The notes below the pieces were generated by a model. That model was not told where the DNA came from. It saw only the letters and a program-made list of their open reading frames with translations, and did not search any database. A program made the position numbers and the translations under genes. A stretch of DNA of 64,000 nt. Source: Haemophilus influenzae (GTDB lineage: Bacteria > Pseudomonadota > Gammaproteobacteria > Enterobacterales > Pasteurellaceae). The DNA lies in contig NZ_LS483411.1 of the NCBI RefSeq assembly GCF_900475755.1, forward strand, positions 186,001-250,000, in the 5' to 3' direction. The number at the start of each line of letters is the position of its first letter. Within the stretch, counting starts at the first letter, position 1. Shown in pieces: positions 52,852-62,344 of the stretch.

Positions 52852-52895
52852 AAAGTGCGGTAAAAAATCTCAATAAATTTTTACCGCACTTTTTT
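52852..52895. repeat. right direct repeat of the tna island (uptake-signal dyad)
   Basis: Copy of 49748-49791 with a single base change, 10 nt after the tnaB stop and 80 nt before mutS. The T-run is one base longer. It serves as the tnaB terminator. Confidence 0.95.
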
Positions 52896-52975
52896 TATCT
52901 AGCTTTTTCCCCTTTCGGCACCTAAAATAGCCGCCACAAAACCTATCTTTATTCAGTTTCAAAGCAGGTAATTAG

Positions 52976-55561
52976 ATGATTTCCGAAGAAAATTTCCAAC
53001 AGCACACGCCAATGATGCAACAATATCTAAAACTCAAAGCAGAGAATCCAGATATTTTGTTGTTTTATCGTATGGGGGATTTTTACGAGTTGTTTTATGA
53101 CGATGCGAAAAAAGCGGCGGCATTGTTGGATATTTCTTTGACGAAACGAGGGCAATCTGCAGGACAGCCCATTCCAATGGCAGGAATGCCTTATCACGCG
53201 GTGGAAGGTTATTTAGCAAAATTAGTGCAGTTAGGCGAATCTGTGGCGATTTGTGAACAGATTGGTGATCCATCTACAAGCAAAGGTCCTGTAGAACGTC
53301 AAATTGTGCGAATTGTTACGCCCGGTACGGTCAGTGATGAAGCACTGTTGCCAGAACGCCAAGACAATCTGATTGCTGCGGTATATCAAGAAAAAGAAAA
53401 ATTTGGATTAGCCACTTTAGATATGACTTCTGGGCGTTTTCAGCTTTGTGAACCTGCAGATAAAGAAACATTGCGTGCGGAATTTCAACGTATTGCACCT
53501 GTGGAATTGCTGTATTGTGAAGAATTTAACGAAATGGCTGCGATTGAACATTGCAAAGGATTACGCCGTCGCCCGATTTGGGAATTTGAACTTAGCACTG
53601 CCATTACGTTATTAAATCGTCAATTTGGCACAAAAGATTTACGCGCCTTTGGTGTAGAAAAATCCCCTCTCGGCTTAAGTGCGGCAGGTTGTTTATTGCA
53701 ATATGCAAAAGAAACACAACGTACTGCATTACCCCATATTCAAAGCATTAGCTTAATTCAAAATCAAGACTGCATTCAGTTAGATGCCGCCACGCGCAGA
53801 AATCTTGAATTGACGCAAAATCTTTCGGGTGGCACAGAAAATACGTTAGCCTCTGTCTTGGATAAATGCGTTACGCCAATGGGCAGTCGTTTGCTGAAAC
53901 GTTGGATTCATCAGCCTATTCGTGATGTGGAAAAATTAAAACAACGCCAACAAGCGATTGCGGAAATTCTGAATTTTGATTTAGTCGATGAACTCCAACC
54001 TTATTTGCAATTAGTCGGCGATATGGAACGTATTTTAGCGCGTGTGGCTCTGCGTTCTGCTCGCCCTCGCGATCTCACTCGCTTACGCACAGCCTTAGAA
54101 CAAATTCCTGCATTACGCACGATTGTTCAACAAAAAACACCGCCATTTTTAACCGCACTTTTCAGCCAAATTGCCGATTTCAGTGAGCAATGGGATTTAT
54201 TGCAACGTGCATTGATTGAAACGCCTCCGCTTTTAATTCGGGATGGCGGCGTGATTGCTGAAGGTTACAATACCGAGTTAGATGAATGGCGTATGCTGTC
54301 TGATGGTGCAACGCAATATTTGGAAAATCTTGAAAAAAGAGAACGTGAAAACACTGGCATTGACACCTTAAAAATCGGTTTTAATGCAGTGCATGGTTAT
54401 TACATTCAAATTAGCCAAGGCCAAGCGCATAAAGCACCCATTCATTATGTACGTCGCCAAACCCTGAAAAATGCAGAGCGTTACATTATTCCTGAGCTCA
54501 AAGAATATGAAGACAAAGTACTGAAATCGAAAGGTGCGGCGTTAGCATTAGAAAAGCAACTTTACGATGAATTATTTGATTTATTATTACCGCACTTAGG
54601 TGCGTTACAGCTGGCTAGCCTTGCACTTTCTGAATTGGATGTATTGGTCAATCTTGCCGAGCGCGCAAATACCCTCAATTACGTTATGCCAACATTCTGT
54701 GATGAAGTGAGTGTGAAAATTGAAAATGGTCGCCATCCTGTTGTGGAACAAGTATTGAAAGATCCTTTCATCGCCAACCCTGTGGAGTTAAATCACAACC
54801 GTCATTTGTTAGTTATTACCGGGCCAAATATGGGTGGTAAAAGTACTTATATGCGTCAAACCGCATTAATTACATTGCTTGCGTATATCGGCAGCTTTGT
54901 GCCGGCAGACAGTGCGCGAATTGGGCCGATTGATCGTATTTTTACTCGAATTGGTGCTTCCGATGATTTAGCCTCGGGGCGTTCAACCTTTATGGTGGAA
55001 ATGACCGAAATGGCAAATATTCTTCATCAAGCTACTGAGCAAAGTCTCGTGCTTATTGATGAAATTGGTCGTGGCACATCCACTTATGATGGCTTATCCT
55101 TAGCTTGGGCTTGTGCAGAATGGTTAGCCCAAAAAATCCGCTCGCTTACATTATTTGCCACCCATTATTTTGAATTAACCGCATTGCCAGAACAGCTCGA
55201 AGGCATAGTCAATATTCATTTAGATGCCCTTGAGCATAACAACAGCATCGCCTTTATGCACGCCGTACAAGATGGTGCCGCAAGTAAAAGTTATGGTTTG
55301 GCAGTAGCGGCTTTGGCTGGCGTGCCACAATCTGTTATTAAACTGGCAAAACAGAAATTGACACAATTAGAAAAAAACTCAAGCCATTCAGCCGATCAAC
55401 AAATTCAAGCATTGCGTGAAGCCAATCACAATCAGGGCGAATTATTGTTTGAACAAGAAACGGATGCACTAAGAGAGGCAATCGAAAAACTTGATCCTGA
55501 TGATTTAAGCCCTAAACAAGCATTGGCATATTTGTATCAGTTAAAGAAAATGGTGGGGTAA
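52976..55561 (+). CDS. mutS: DNA mismatch repair protein MutS
   Basis: An 861-residue ATPase that finds mismatches. The N-terminal mismatch-binding domain has [15 protein letters not shown], with the Phe-x-Glu wedge (GDFYELF). The ATPase domain has [15 protein letters not shown] (Walker A) and [18 protein letters not shown] (Walker B), then FATHYFELT, and a C-terminal tail. The length is close to that of E. coli MutS (853). It lies directly after the tna island and before the selC-linked cassette. Confidence 0.97.
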   Translation: MISEENFQQHTPMMQQYLKLKAENPDILLFYRMGDFYELFYDDAKKAAALLDISLTKRGQSAGQPIPMAGMPYHAVEGYLAKLVQLGESVAICEQIGDPSTSKGPVERQIVRIVTPGTVSDEALLPERQDNLIAAVYQEKEKFGLATLDMTSGRFQLCEPADKETLRAEFQRIAPVELLYCEEFNEMAAIEHCKGLRRRPIWEFELSTAITLLNRQFGTKDLRAFGVEKSPLGLSAAGCLLQYAKETQRTALPHIQSISLIQNQDCIQLDAATRRNLELTQNLSGGTENTLASVLDKCVTPMGSRLLKRWIHQPIRDVEKLKQRQQAIAEILNFDLVDELQPYLQLVGDMERILARVALRSARPRDLTRLRTALEQIPALRTIVQQKTPPFLTALFSQIADFSEQWDLLQRALIETPPLLIRDGGVIAEGYNTELDEWRMLSDGATQYLENLEKRERENTGIDTLKIGFNAVHGYYIQISQGQAHKAPIHYVRRQTLKNAERYIIPELKEYEDKVLKSKGAALALEKQLYDELFDLLLPHLGALQLASLALSELDVLVNLAERANTLNYVMPTFCDEVSVKIENGRHPVVEQVLKDPFIANPVELNHNRHLLVITGPNMGGKSTYMRQTALITLLAYIGSFVPADSARIGPIDRIFTRIGASDDLASGRSTFMVEMTEMANILHQATEQSLVLIDEIGRGTSTYDGLSLAWACAEWLAQKIRSLTLFATHYFELTALPEQLEGIVNIHLDALEHNNSIAFMHAVQDGAASKSYGLAVAALAGVPQSVIKLAKQKLTQLEKNSSHSADQQIQALREANHNQGELLFEQETDALREAIEKLDPDDLSPKQALAYLYQLKKMVG

Positions 55562-55585
55562 ATATTATATCCCAGCGATAAGTTC

Positions 55586-55712
55586 AAAGGCTTACGGTGC
55601 TTTATCCACCATACGCAATGATAAAGAGGTGTGTACACTGGGTTTTGCTGGTGGATTGTTTACGTGGATTTATGCAGGTTTATATGGATTGGCGTAGGGA
55701 ATGGGAGTTGAA
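55586..55712. repeat. distal direct repeat (copy A) of the selC region
   Basis: These 127 bases match 57180-57307 with 5 substitutions and one single-base gap (GGG against GGGG). On the minus strand it begins with TTCAACTCCCATTCCCTACG, a damaged copy of the last 23-24 nt of tRNA-Sec (intact: TTCCCCTCCG), then 104 bases of downstream sequence. It lies 24 nt after the mutS stop. Confidence 0.95.
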
Positions 55713-55906
55713 TTTGAGTTGTAACTTTATGAAAAATAAGGATATTATTTTTTAGCATTAAAATTATGGTACAAAATATAGTACTAAAAAATTTTTTTGT
55801 TGATTTTTGATTGTTTTTTAATCAAGTTTGAAAGCACTCCTAAATGATGATTTGATAGTGTCCAAAATCAAACTTTAAACATCTTAAAGCCACCAGAAAA
55901 AAAGAA

Positions 55907-55931
55907 AAATGCGATCAATTTGACCGCACTT
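55907..55931 (-). terminator. decayed uptake-signal dyad after the ATPase gene
   Basis: AAATGCGATCAA faces TTTGACCGCACTTT. The right arm is a perfect uptake signal; the left has two changes (AAATGCGAT for AAGTGCGGT). It lies 19 nt past the ATPase stop and may act as a weak terminator. Confidence 0.5.
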
Positions 55932-55949
55932 TATTGTTTGATATTTGCC

Positions 55950-57038
55950 TTAGCTGTTTTCCTTAATCCACGTTTGAAAATATGGGCTGTTTATTTTTAT
56001 TGTGCCGTTTGCGTTACGTGTAATAAGCTCTTTTCTTTCTAGCTTTCTCACTTTCCCTTGTATTGTGCTTGAGCTAATATCTTCTATCCCTAACGCTTTA
56101 GCAAAATAGGCGCGTTTTTCTTTGCTATATAGTGCATTTTCGCCATTTACAACGCTCTTTAATATTTCCCGTTCTATTGAGCTTAATTCTTGCCATATCT
56201 TCACGCTGTCGCCTAATTCACTCATTTGAGTAATCCTATATTCTGATGCTTGCTTAAGTGATAGATTAGGGTTGATAATCATATCTTGAGCAATTGAACG
56301 CATATAAAGAGGGGTAAAATTAAATCGTTCAAAGAGTTCATAAAATTGATTCTTGTCGATTTCTTGCCCTGTTCTGCTGTGATAAATATCGGCTAGAAAA
56401 TCCGTAAAATCTTTGCCTAAATTTGGAAAATATAAAGGATGTGCAAAATGAAAAAACGGTGCTTTGTTGTCATTAAACATTGCCCGCAATCCATTTGTGC
56501 TACTTCCTGTGAAAATCACTTTTATCTTTTGTTGATTTATATCTAAACCAGTACGCAATGAACGGATTAGCCCTATAGTATGGCTCACTCTTGCCAGTTC
56601 TTGAACTTCATCAAGTAACATTAAAACGGGTTTATCGCTAGATTCTGTAATGGCATTAATAATCTGAACAAGGCTTAGTTCATCAAGTTTAGTTTGATTT
56701 TTATCTTGTAATTCAACGCTTACGCCCATTAAGTCAATGGCTTTTAGTTTATCAAACAAGTTATTGGTTTTGCCGTCCACCACATCAAGAAAGTGTATTA
56801 GCTCACGTGTAAAAACATTGCTCAACTCGTTACTAGTCCTATCCATAAAACTAAAATAGAACACATTAAACCCTAATTTCTCTGCTTTCGGCTTTACGTC
56901 ATTAAGTAAAAATTGGGTTTTCCCCATTCTGCGGGGTGCAAAAAGGGTTATGGCGTGTAATATTCCATCTTTTAGGCTTGATAGTAATCGTTCTGCTAAT
57001 TCAGAACGGGGGAAATAAAGGGGATCTGCCTGTGTCAT
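55950..57038 (-). CDS. lone AAA/STAND-like ATPase with C-terminal winged helix
   Basis: A 362-residue protein of the archaeal/bacterial ATPase type (COG1672-like). The N-terminal Walker A is FAPRRMGKTQ (residues 34-42), Walker B is PVLMLLDEVQEL (about 137-148), and a sensor-like VIFTGSSTNGL follows near 172-182. A helical region comes next, then a C-terminal winged helix (about 285-360, SSIEREILKSVVNG and RKLERKELI). There is no nuclease, toxin or membrane segment. It is the only gene between the 127-bp repeats at selC. Function unknown: it could be a regulator, an anti-phage sensor ATPase, or a cargo relic. No integrase or partner is present. Confidence 0.75.
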   Translation of the reverse strand: MTQADPLYFPRSELAERLLSSLKDGILHAITLFAPRRMGKTQFLLNDVKPKAEKLGFNVFYFSFMDRTSNELSNVFTRELIHFLDVVDGKTNNLFDKLKAIDLMGVSVELQDKNQTKLDELSLVQIINAITESSDKPVLMLLDEVQELARVSHTIGLIRSLRTGLDINQQKIKVIFTGSSTNGLRAMFNDNKAPFFHFAHPLYFPNLGKDFTDFLADIYHSRTGQEIDKNQFYELFERFNFTPLYMRSIAQDMIINPNLSLKQASEYRITQMSELGDSVKIWQELSSIEREILKSVVNGENALYSKEKRAYFAKALGIEDISSSTIQGKVRKLERKELITRNANGTIKINSPYFQTWIKENS

Positions 57039-57071
57039 TTTTAGCCTCTTTATATTGTTTTATACTCTCTT

Positions 57072-57107
57072 TGTATAATTATACTTTTAATGTATAAAAA
57101 TGTATAA
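57072..57107. promoter_or_regulatory. TGTATAA repeats upstream of the ATPase gene
   Basis: TGTATAA occurs at 57072, 57091 and 57101, and GTATAA is mirrored in TTATAC near 57079. They fall 34-70 nt upstream of the ATPase start codon, where a promoter would lie. This may be a binding site for the encoded winged-helix protein or simply AT-rich promoter sequence. Confidence 0.35.
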
Positions 57108-57179
57108 GCCTTTATTCTGTTTCTGTTGGCTGTCGTGTGATCATGATGAAAGATGATTATCGCTAGTAGTTAGAAATTA

Positions 57180-57307
57180 AAAGGCTTGCGATGCTTTATC
57201 CACCATACGCAATGATAAAGAGGTGTGTACACTGGGTTTTTCTGGTGGATTGTTTACGTGGATTTATGTAGGTTTATATGGATTGGCGGAGGGGAATGGG
57301 AGTTGAA
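57180..57307. repeat. selC-proximal direct repeat (copy B)
   Basis: This 128-bp copy contains the intact 3' end of tRNA-Sec (57284-57307: acceptor, CCA and part of the T arm) plus 104 bases downstream. It pairs with copy A at 55586-55712. The arrangement is like attR/attL of an element integrated in the 3' end of a tRNA gene, but the shared block is much longer than usual for such sites. Confidence 0.95.
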
Positions 57308-57378
57308 CCCACCCAAGAACGCTGGCGTCCCCAACAGGATTTGAAATCCTGCCACCTCACCGGAGATGACGCCCCTCC
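57284..57378 (-). tRNA. selC: tRNA-Sec (anticodon TCA)
   Basis: A 95-nt tRNA on the minus strand, the same length as E. coli selC. The long acceptor arm is GGAGGGGC..., the D region is TCTCCGGTGAGG, and the anticodon arm AGGATTTCAAATCCT carries TCA. A long variable arm (TTGGGGACGCCAGCGTTCTT) is followed by GGTTCAACTCC and encoded CCA. It decodes in-frame UGA with SelA, SelB and a SECIS element. It is divergent from selA, with a 70-nt gap. Its 3' end is duplicated at 55690-55712. Confidence 0.95.
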
Positions 57379-57448
57379 GTGGTTGAAATTGCAGTTACTT
57401 TAGCGTAAATTAATCGGCAGTTCAACGTTATTTTAAACGGATTCAAAA

Positions 57449-58834
57449 ATGACCGCACTTTTTCAACAACTCCCTTCCGTTGATAAAATTCTCAAAACAT
57501 CTCAAGGCTCACAACTCATTACCGAATTTGGTCACACTGCTGTCGTGGCAACGTGTCGAGAATTATTAACGCAAGCTCGTCAATTTATTCAAAAAAATAA
57601 TCAACTTCCTGAATATTTTTCTAATTTTGACCGCACTTTTGTAGAAATTCATTCTCGCCTACAAAAACAAAACCAAGTACAAATCAAAGCGGTGCATAAT
57701 CTGACTGGTACGGTGTTACACACAAATCTTGGGCGGGCGCTTTGGTCTGAAGCAGCACAACAGGCAGCCCTTTCTGCGATGCAAAAAAATGTTTCGCTTG
57801 AATATGATTTAGATGAAGGTAAACGTAGTCATCGCGATAATTACATCAGTGAATTATTATGCAAACTCACTGGTGCTGAAGCAGCCTGTATAGTGAATAA
57901 CAACGCCGCTGCGGTGTTGTTAATGCTGGCAACCTTTGCTCAAGGTAAAGAAGTAATTATTTCTCGTGGCGAATTAATTGAAATCGGCGGTGCATTTCGT
58001 ATTCCAGATATTATGGAACAAGCTGGATGCCATTTAGTGGAAGTGGGCACCACTAATCGTACTCACCCGAAAGATTATCGTAATGCTATCACTGAAAATA
58101 CGGCTTTTTTAATGAAAGTGCATAGCAGCAATTATCAAATTTGTGGTTTTACCTCTTCAGTTTCAGAAGAAGAACTATCAGAACTAGGGCGAGAAATGAA
58201 TGTACCCGTAGTAACTGATTTAGGCAGCAGTGCATTGATAGATTTAAGCCAATATGGCTTGCCAAAAGAACCGACCGTGCAAGAAAAAGTCGCCCAAGGT
58301 GTAGATTTGGTCTCTTTCTCTGGCGATAAATTGCTTGGCGGTGTGCAAGCAGGCATTATTGTGGGTAAAAAAGAATGGATCGAACAATTACAAGCACATC
58401 CACTCAAGCGTGCATTACGTTGCGATAAAGTCATTTTAGCAGGCTTAGAAGCCACATTACGTTTATATTTAAATCCTGAAAAATTAACTGAAAAATTACC
58501 AACTTTGCGATTACTCACGCAACCATTAGAACAACTCAAAATAAATGCTATGCGTCTCAAAGAGCGGTTAGAATCTCGTTTAAATTCACAATTTGAGATT
58601 CAAATTGAAGCTAGCCAAGCACAAATCGGTAGTGGCTCACAACCAATGGAAAGAATCCCTTCTGTGGCTGTCACTATTGCAGAAAAAACAAACGTAAAAC
58701 TTTCCGCACTTTTAGCTCGTTTTAAACAACTTTCTCAACCTATTATTGGGCGAATGGAAAACGGAAAAATTTGGCTAGATTTACGTAGCCTTGCGGATAT
58801 TGAAACATTATTAAATACATTGGATGAACTATGA
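57449..58834 (+). CDS. selA: L-seryl-tRNA(Sec) selenium transferase
   Basis: A 461-residue PLP enzyme that converts seryl-tRNA(Sec) to selenocysteyl-tRNA with selenophosphate. It has [39 protein letters not shown], and [16 protein letters not shown] with the PLP-binding Lys. The start codon is followed at once by an uptake signal (57452-57460), so the protein begins M-T-A-L. The ribosome site is weak. It is coupled to selB by a 4-nt overlap. Confidence 0.97.
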   Translation: MTALFQQLPSVDKILKTSQGSQLITEFGHTAVVATCRELLTQARQFIQKNNQLPEYFSNFDRTFVEIHSRLQKQNQVQIKAVHNLTGTVLHTNLGRALWSEAAQQAALSAMQKNVSLEYDLDEGKRSHRDNYISELLCKLTGAEAACIVNNNAAAVLLMLATFAQGKEVIISRGELIEIGGAFRIPDIMEQAGCHLVEVGTTNRTHPKDYRNAITENTAFLMKVHSSNYQICGFTSSVSEEELSELGREMNVPVVTDLGSSALIDLSQYGLPKEPTVQEKVAQGVDLVSFSGDKLLGGVQAGIIVGKKEWIEQLQAHPLKRALRCDKVILAGLEATLRLYLNPEKLTEKLPTLRLLTQPLEQLKINAMRLKERLESRLNSQFEIQIEASQAQIGSGSQPMERIPSVAVTIAEKTNVKLSALLARFKQLSQPIIGRMENGKIWLDLRSLADIETLLNTLDEL

Positions 58835-60690
58835 TTATTGTTACTTCAGGTCACGTTGATCACGGCAAAACAGCATTATTAAAAGCATTAACTGGCAAAA
58901 GCACCGCCCATTTACCAGAAGAAAAAAAACGCGGCATGACCATTGATTTAGGGTATGCCTATCTGCCGTTAGAAAACAAAGTGCTTGGCTTTATTGATGT
59001 ACCGGGACACGAAAAATTCTTATCAAATATGCAGGCAGGCTTAGGGGGTGTGCATTATGCAATGTTAATTGTCGCTGCCGATGAAGGCGTTGCAGCGCAA
59101 ACAAAAGAACATTTAGCAATCTTACGCCAACTTCAATTCCACGAAATTATTGTTGTCATCACAAAAGCAGATCGTACAAATCTAGAGCAAATAGAATCGT
59201 TAATCCAAGAAATTAAACAAAATTATAGTTTTTTACGTGGTGCTAATTACTTCGTTACCTCAGCAGAAACGGGACAAGGAATTAATGAATTACGTCATTA
59301 CTTAGCTAATCTATCTGAATTAGCTGATACCCAGAAACCTTTTCGATACGCAATAGACCGAGTATTCAACGTAAAAGGGGCAGGTACCGTCGTGACAGGC
59401 ACAGCCTTTTCAGGAACAGTGAAAGTAAACGATGAACTTTACCTTTCCACTGGACAGAAAGTTCGTGTAAAAGCGATTCACGCACAAAATACATCAAGCG
59501 AACAAGGTATTGCGGGGCAACGTTTAGCGTTAAATTTAAATGCTGATTTAGACCGCACGCCAATGAAACGAGGCGATTGGTTATTGCAGAATGAGCCTCT
59601 TCCACCAACAGATCGCATTAGTGTACAAATTTTGGCTGAAGTACCATTAAATGAAAGCCAACCTGTGCATATTTATCACGGCGCAAGTCGCACTACGGGT
59701 AAGCTCACCTTATTACAGGGAAAAAATGCCGCAAAAAATGACCGCACTTTAGCTGAAATCATATTAGATTCGCCATTATTCTTGACTTTTGGAGACAAAC
59801 TTATTTTACGCAGTGGCGATACAAAAACCTTAATTGCCGGCTCACGAGTATTGGAAATAAACTCGCCAAAACGTCATAAACGCACTGAAGTGCGGTTAAA
59901 TTCCCTAGCAAATTTAGCATTGGCAGAGAACGCTTCGCAACGTATTGCACTTACCCTTCTACATAATGCGACAACAGCACGCCAATTAATGTGGACGGAA
60001 CAACTGACTTCCTTGCAATTAGATAAAGCACTCGTCGAGCGAGACGCCGTACGTTATCAAGATTGGTGTTTTAATACTAATTACATACAAGAAAAAACAC
60101 AGCAAATTTTAACCGCACTTAATACTTATCACGAGCAACATAATGATCAACTTGGAGTAAGCAAAGCCAGATTATATCGAATGACTGCCTTAAACCAGCC
60201 TGAAAACTTGATCAATCATTTTATTGATGAAATGTTAGAAGAGGGAAGATTACAGCAAACTCGAGGTTGGCTTCACTTACCCGAACATAAAATCCAATTT
60301 AGCCAAGAAGAACAAAAATATTGGTCAAGTGTACTCGATGAATTTGAAAAAGCCCAAGGTCAAGCCATTTGGGTACGTGATATGGCAAATGCTCTCGCTA
60401 TTGATGAATCAATTATGCGTAATTTTATGTATAAAGCTGGGAAATTGGGTTACCTCACGCCAATCGTGAAAGATAGATTTTTCTTAACTGAAACCATCTA
60501 TGCTTATGCGAGACTCATCAAACAAATCGCACAAGAACAAGGAAAAGTTTCCGTAAATGAAGTACGTGATAAATTGAATTTCGGACGCAAACTTACCGTT
60601 CAACTGATGGAATATTTCGACCGAATGGGATTTTTACGTCGCAAAGGCAATAGCCATATTCTACGCGATAAGAATGTTTTTGATTTATGA
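58831..60690 (+). CDS. selB: selenocysteine-specific elongation factor SelB
   Basis: A 619-residue GTPase that delivers Sec-tRNA to the ribosome at UGA codons marked by SECIS. The N-terminal G domain has [24 protein letters not shown] and [12 protein letters not shown]-Tu-like domains 2 and 3 follow. The C-terminal winged helices (from about residue 370) bind SECIS RNA. It overlaps selA by 4 nt (ATGA). With selC and selA it forms the full Sec insertion set except selD, which is not here. Confidence 0.97.
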   Translation: MIIVTSGHVDHGKTALLKALTGKSTAHLPEEKKRGMTIDLGYAYLPLENKVLGFIDVPGHEKFLSNMQAGLGGVHYAMLIVAADEGVAAQTKEHLAILRQLQFHEIIVVITKADRTNLEQIESLIQEIKQNYSFLRGANYFVTSAETGQGINELRHYLANLSELADTQKPFRYAIDRVFNVKGAGTVVTGTAFSGTVKVNDELYLSTGQKVRVKAIHAQNTSSEQGIAGQRLALNLNADLDRTPMKRGDWLLQNEPLPPTDRISVQILAEVPLNESQPVHIYHGASRTTGKLTLLQGKNAAKNDRTLAEIILDSPLFLTFGDKLILRSGDTKTLIAGSRVLEINSPKRHKRTEVRLNSLANLALAENASQRIALTLLHNATTARQLMWTEQLTSLQLDKALVERDAVRYQDWCFNTNYIQEKTQQILTALNTYHEQHNDQLGVSKARLYRMTALNQPENLINHFIDEMLEEGRLQQTRGWLHLPEHKIQFSQEEQKYWSSVLDEFEKAQGQAIWVRDMANALAIDESIMRNFMYKAGKLGYLTPIVKDRFFLTETIYAYARLIKQIAQEQGKVSVNEVRDKLNFGRKLTVQLMEYFDRMGFLRRKGNSHILRDKNVFDL

Positions 60691-60708
60691 TTTAAAAAGG
60701 AAAAAAGT

Positions 60709-61563
60709 ATGAAAAAAACGCTCGTTGCTGCATTAATTAGTTCTGTCATCTTACTCACAGGCTGCCAAGATAAAGATACTGAAGCAAAAATAAAACAACT
60801 AAATCAAACAGTAGCACAACTTAGTGCTGAAAATACCAAATTAAAAGAGCAAATAGAAAAAACAGTCCCAGCAATTTTTGTGGAAAATGATGAAATATTT
60901 AATCAATCTGAAATTATTAAACATCCTAAATCGAAAGAAGATTACCAGCCTGAAGAAACCAAAATTGAGTATTCAATTTCAACAATAAAAACCAATATTG
61001 ATTGGCTTAATGATCTATTGTGGAAAAAATTGACTGAAAATGAAGAAACGAAAAATATTTCTCGCGAACAATTTGTAGCACGTTATCAAACCGCTTTTGA
61101 GGAAGACAAAAAAGAGGCGAAAGAAACACCATCTTTTGGAATTTCTCATTCTATATGGACAAATTTTATCGGGCAAAAAGAAAAACTTGCAACCTTTGCG
61201 ATTAGTTTTTATGACTATGAAGGCGGTGCGCACGGTATTGAAGGTAATCGCTATTTCACAATTGATCTAACTACACGCCATATTTTGACATTAAATGATT
61301 TATTTAATGAAAAAGATTTACCGAAAGTAAAAACGCTTTTATGGGAACAATATAATAATAGCAATAAGGAATATGAACCTATTATTGAAGCCGATAGTTT
61401 TAATTTATCGAACAATATTTACTTAGATTCAAAAGGTGTACATTTTATTTATGATGTTTATGAAATTGCCCCTTACGCAGCAGGAGAGCAAGATTTAATG
61501 CTCCATTTTGGGCAACTAGAAGAATTATTTAAACCAGAATTTAGACAGGGTAATGATATTTAA
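60709..61563 (+). CDS. lipoprotein with DUF3298/RsiV-type domain
   Basis: A 284-residue lipoprotein. The signal is MKKTLVAALISSVILLTGC (lipid on Cys19), then a short coiled coil (about 27-52, heptads such as IKQLNQTVAQLSAENTKLKE). The C-terminal domain has AISFYDYEGGAHGIEGNRYF, the GGAHG block seen in DUF3298 and RsiV families, and TRHILTLNDLF. RsiV binds lysozyme in Gram-positives, so envelope stress or lysozyme binding is a guess only. It lies 18 nt after selB. Confidence 0.75.
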   Translation: MKKTLVAALISSVILLTGCQDKDTEAKIKQLNQTVAQLSAENTKLKEQIEKTVPAIFVENDEIFNQSEIIKHPKSKEDYQPEETKIEYSISTIKTNIDWLNDLLWKKLTENEETKNISREQFVARYQTAFEEDKKEAKETPSFGISHSIWTNFIGQKEKLATFAISFYDYEGGAHGIEGNRYFTIDLTTRHILTLNDLFNEKDLPKVKTLLWEQYNNSNKEYEPIIEADSFNLSNNIYLDSKGVHFIYDVYEIAPYAAGEQDLMLHFGQLEELFKPEFRQGNDI

Positions 61564-61593
61564 ATCCTTTAACTTTTGAATAGCAATCAAAAT

Positions 61594-61673
61594 CCCTAAT
61601 TACATTAAAAATGAGAGACTATAGATTTTGCACTTCATTTTTATTATAATAGTCTTTCAATGTAATACTAGGG
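61594..61673. promoter_or_regulatory. nested dyad at the toxin-antitoxin promoter
   Basis: Outer arms CCCTAATTACATT (61594) and AATGTAATACTAGGG (61659) and inner arms AGACTAT (61616) and ATAGTCT (61649) share nearly one centre (about 61634). TATAAT at 61645-61650 lies inside. This fits an operator bound by the antitoxin or the complex to repress its own operon. Confidence 0.55.
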
Positions 61674-61682
61674 AGAAAAATT

Positions 61683-61979
61683 ATGGCACTTACGAATTCC
61701 TCTATCAGCTTTAGAACAGTTGAGCAAACAAAATCAGAAGCTTATCAAGTTATTGAACAATATGGACTTACCCCATCACAAGTATTCAATATGTTTTTGG
61801 CTCAAATTGCCAAGACTCGCTCTATCCCTATTGATTTGAATTATCTTCGCCCAAATAAAGAAACCTTAGCAGCTATTGATGAATTAGATAGTGGTAACGC
61901 AGAGAGCTTTTTTATTGAAGCTAGTGAAAATTATTCTGCCGAAGAATTTACAAAACGCATTCTTAATGGTGGTCAATAA
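61683..61979 (+). CDS. RelB/DinJ-family antitoxin
   Basis: A 98-residue antitoxin. The N-terminal ribbon-helix-helix ([20 protein letters not shown], then [25 protein letters not shown]) is the RelB/DinJ type. A C-terminal tail (about 60-98) would wrap the toxin. It is translated just upstream of the toxin; the stop and the next start share one base (TAATG). Confidence 0.88.
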   Translation: MALTNSSISFRTVEQTKSEAYQVIEQYGLTPSQVFNMFLAQIAKTRSIPIDLNYLRPNKETLAAIDELDSGNAESFFIEASENYSAEEFTKRILNGGQ

Positions 61980-62287
61980 TGTCAGAAGAGAAGCCATTAA
62001 AAGTAAGCTATTCAAAACAATTTGTAAGAGATTTAACTGATTTAGCTAAACGCTCCCCCAATGTGTTAATTGGCTCAAAATACATTACTGCAATATACTG
62101 TTTATTAAATCGTTTACCTTTACCCGAAAACTACCAAGATCACGCATTAGTAGGAGAGTGGAAAGGTTATCGAGATTGCCATATTCAAGGCGATTTGGTA
62201 CTGATTTACCAATACGTTATACGCGATGAATTTGATGAATTGAAATTTTCTCGTTTAAATACACACTCACAAACCGCTTTAAAATAG
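61979..62287 (+). CDS. YafQ/RelE-family mRNA interferase toxin
   Basis: A 102-residue RelE-superfamily toxin of the YafQ type. It has YSKQFVRDLTDLAKR, then LPENYQDHALVGEWKGYRDCHIQGDLVLIYQ, with the conserved His/Asp/Arg pattern of YafQ, and a C-terminal FSRLNTHSQT (the THxEL-like end is changed to THSQT). YafQ cuts mRNA at the ribosome, mainly at AAA codons. It partners with the RelB/DinJ protein encoded upstream. Confidence 0.88.
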   Translation: MSEEKPLKVSYSKQFVRDLTDLAKRSPNVLIGSKYITAIYCLLNRLPLPENYQDHALVGEWKGYRDCHIQGDLVLIYQYVIRDEFDELKFSRLNTHSQTALK

Positions 62288-62301
62288 AAGTAATCTTAAA
62301 C

Positions 62302-62337
62302 AATAATCCGCACGTAAAATGTGCGGATTATTTTTTA
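62302..62337. terminator. bidirectional terminator after the toxin and hgp genes
   Basis: AATAATCCGCAC and GTGCGGATTATT form a 12-bp stem with a 7-nt loop and T-runs on both strands. It lies between the toxin stop and the stop of the receptor gene. Confidence 0.85.
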
Positions 62338-62344
62338 CATAGGA

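Larger units (their letters stand above)
55562..55949. other. non-coding stretch between mutS and the ATPase gene
   Basis: No gene is seen in these 388 nt. They hold the distal copy of the selC repeat (55586-55712), an AT-rich spacer (55713-55905), and a decayed uptake-signal dyad at the ATPase 3' end (55907-55931). Confidence 0.7.

Noticed and set aside
55586..57307. Full prophage or integrative element at selC
   Set aside because: Only one gene lies between the repeats; no integrase, excisionase or phage gene is present, so only a cassette or remnant can be claimed.
61628..61650. TTGCAC-TATAAT promoter for the toxin-antitoxin pair
   Set aside because: The spacing is only 11 nt, too short for a sigma-70 promoter; only the -10 is supported.
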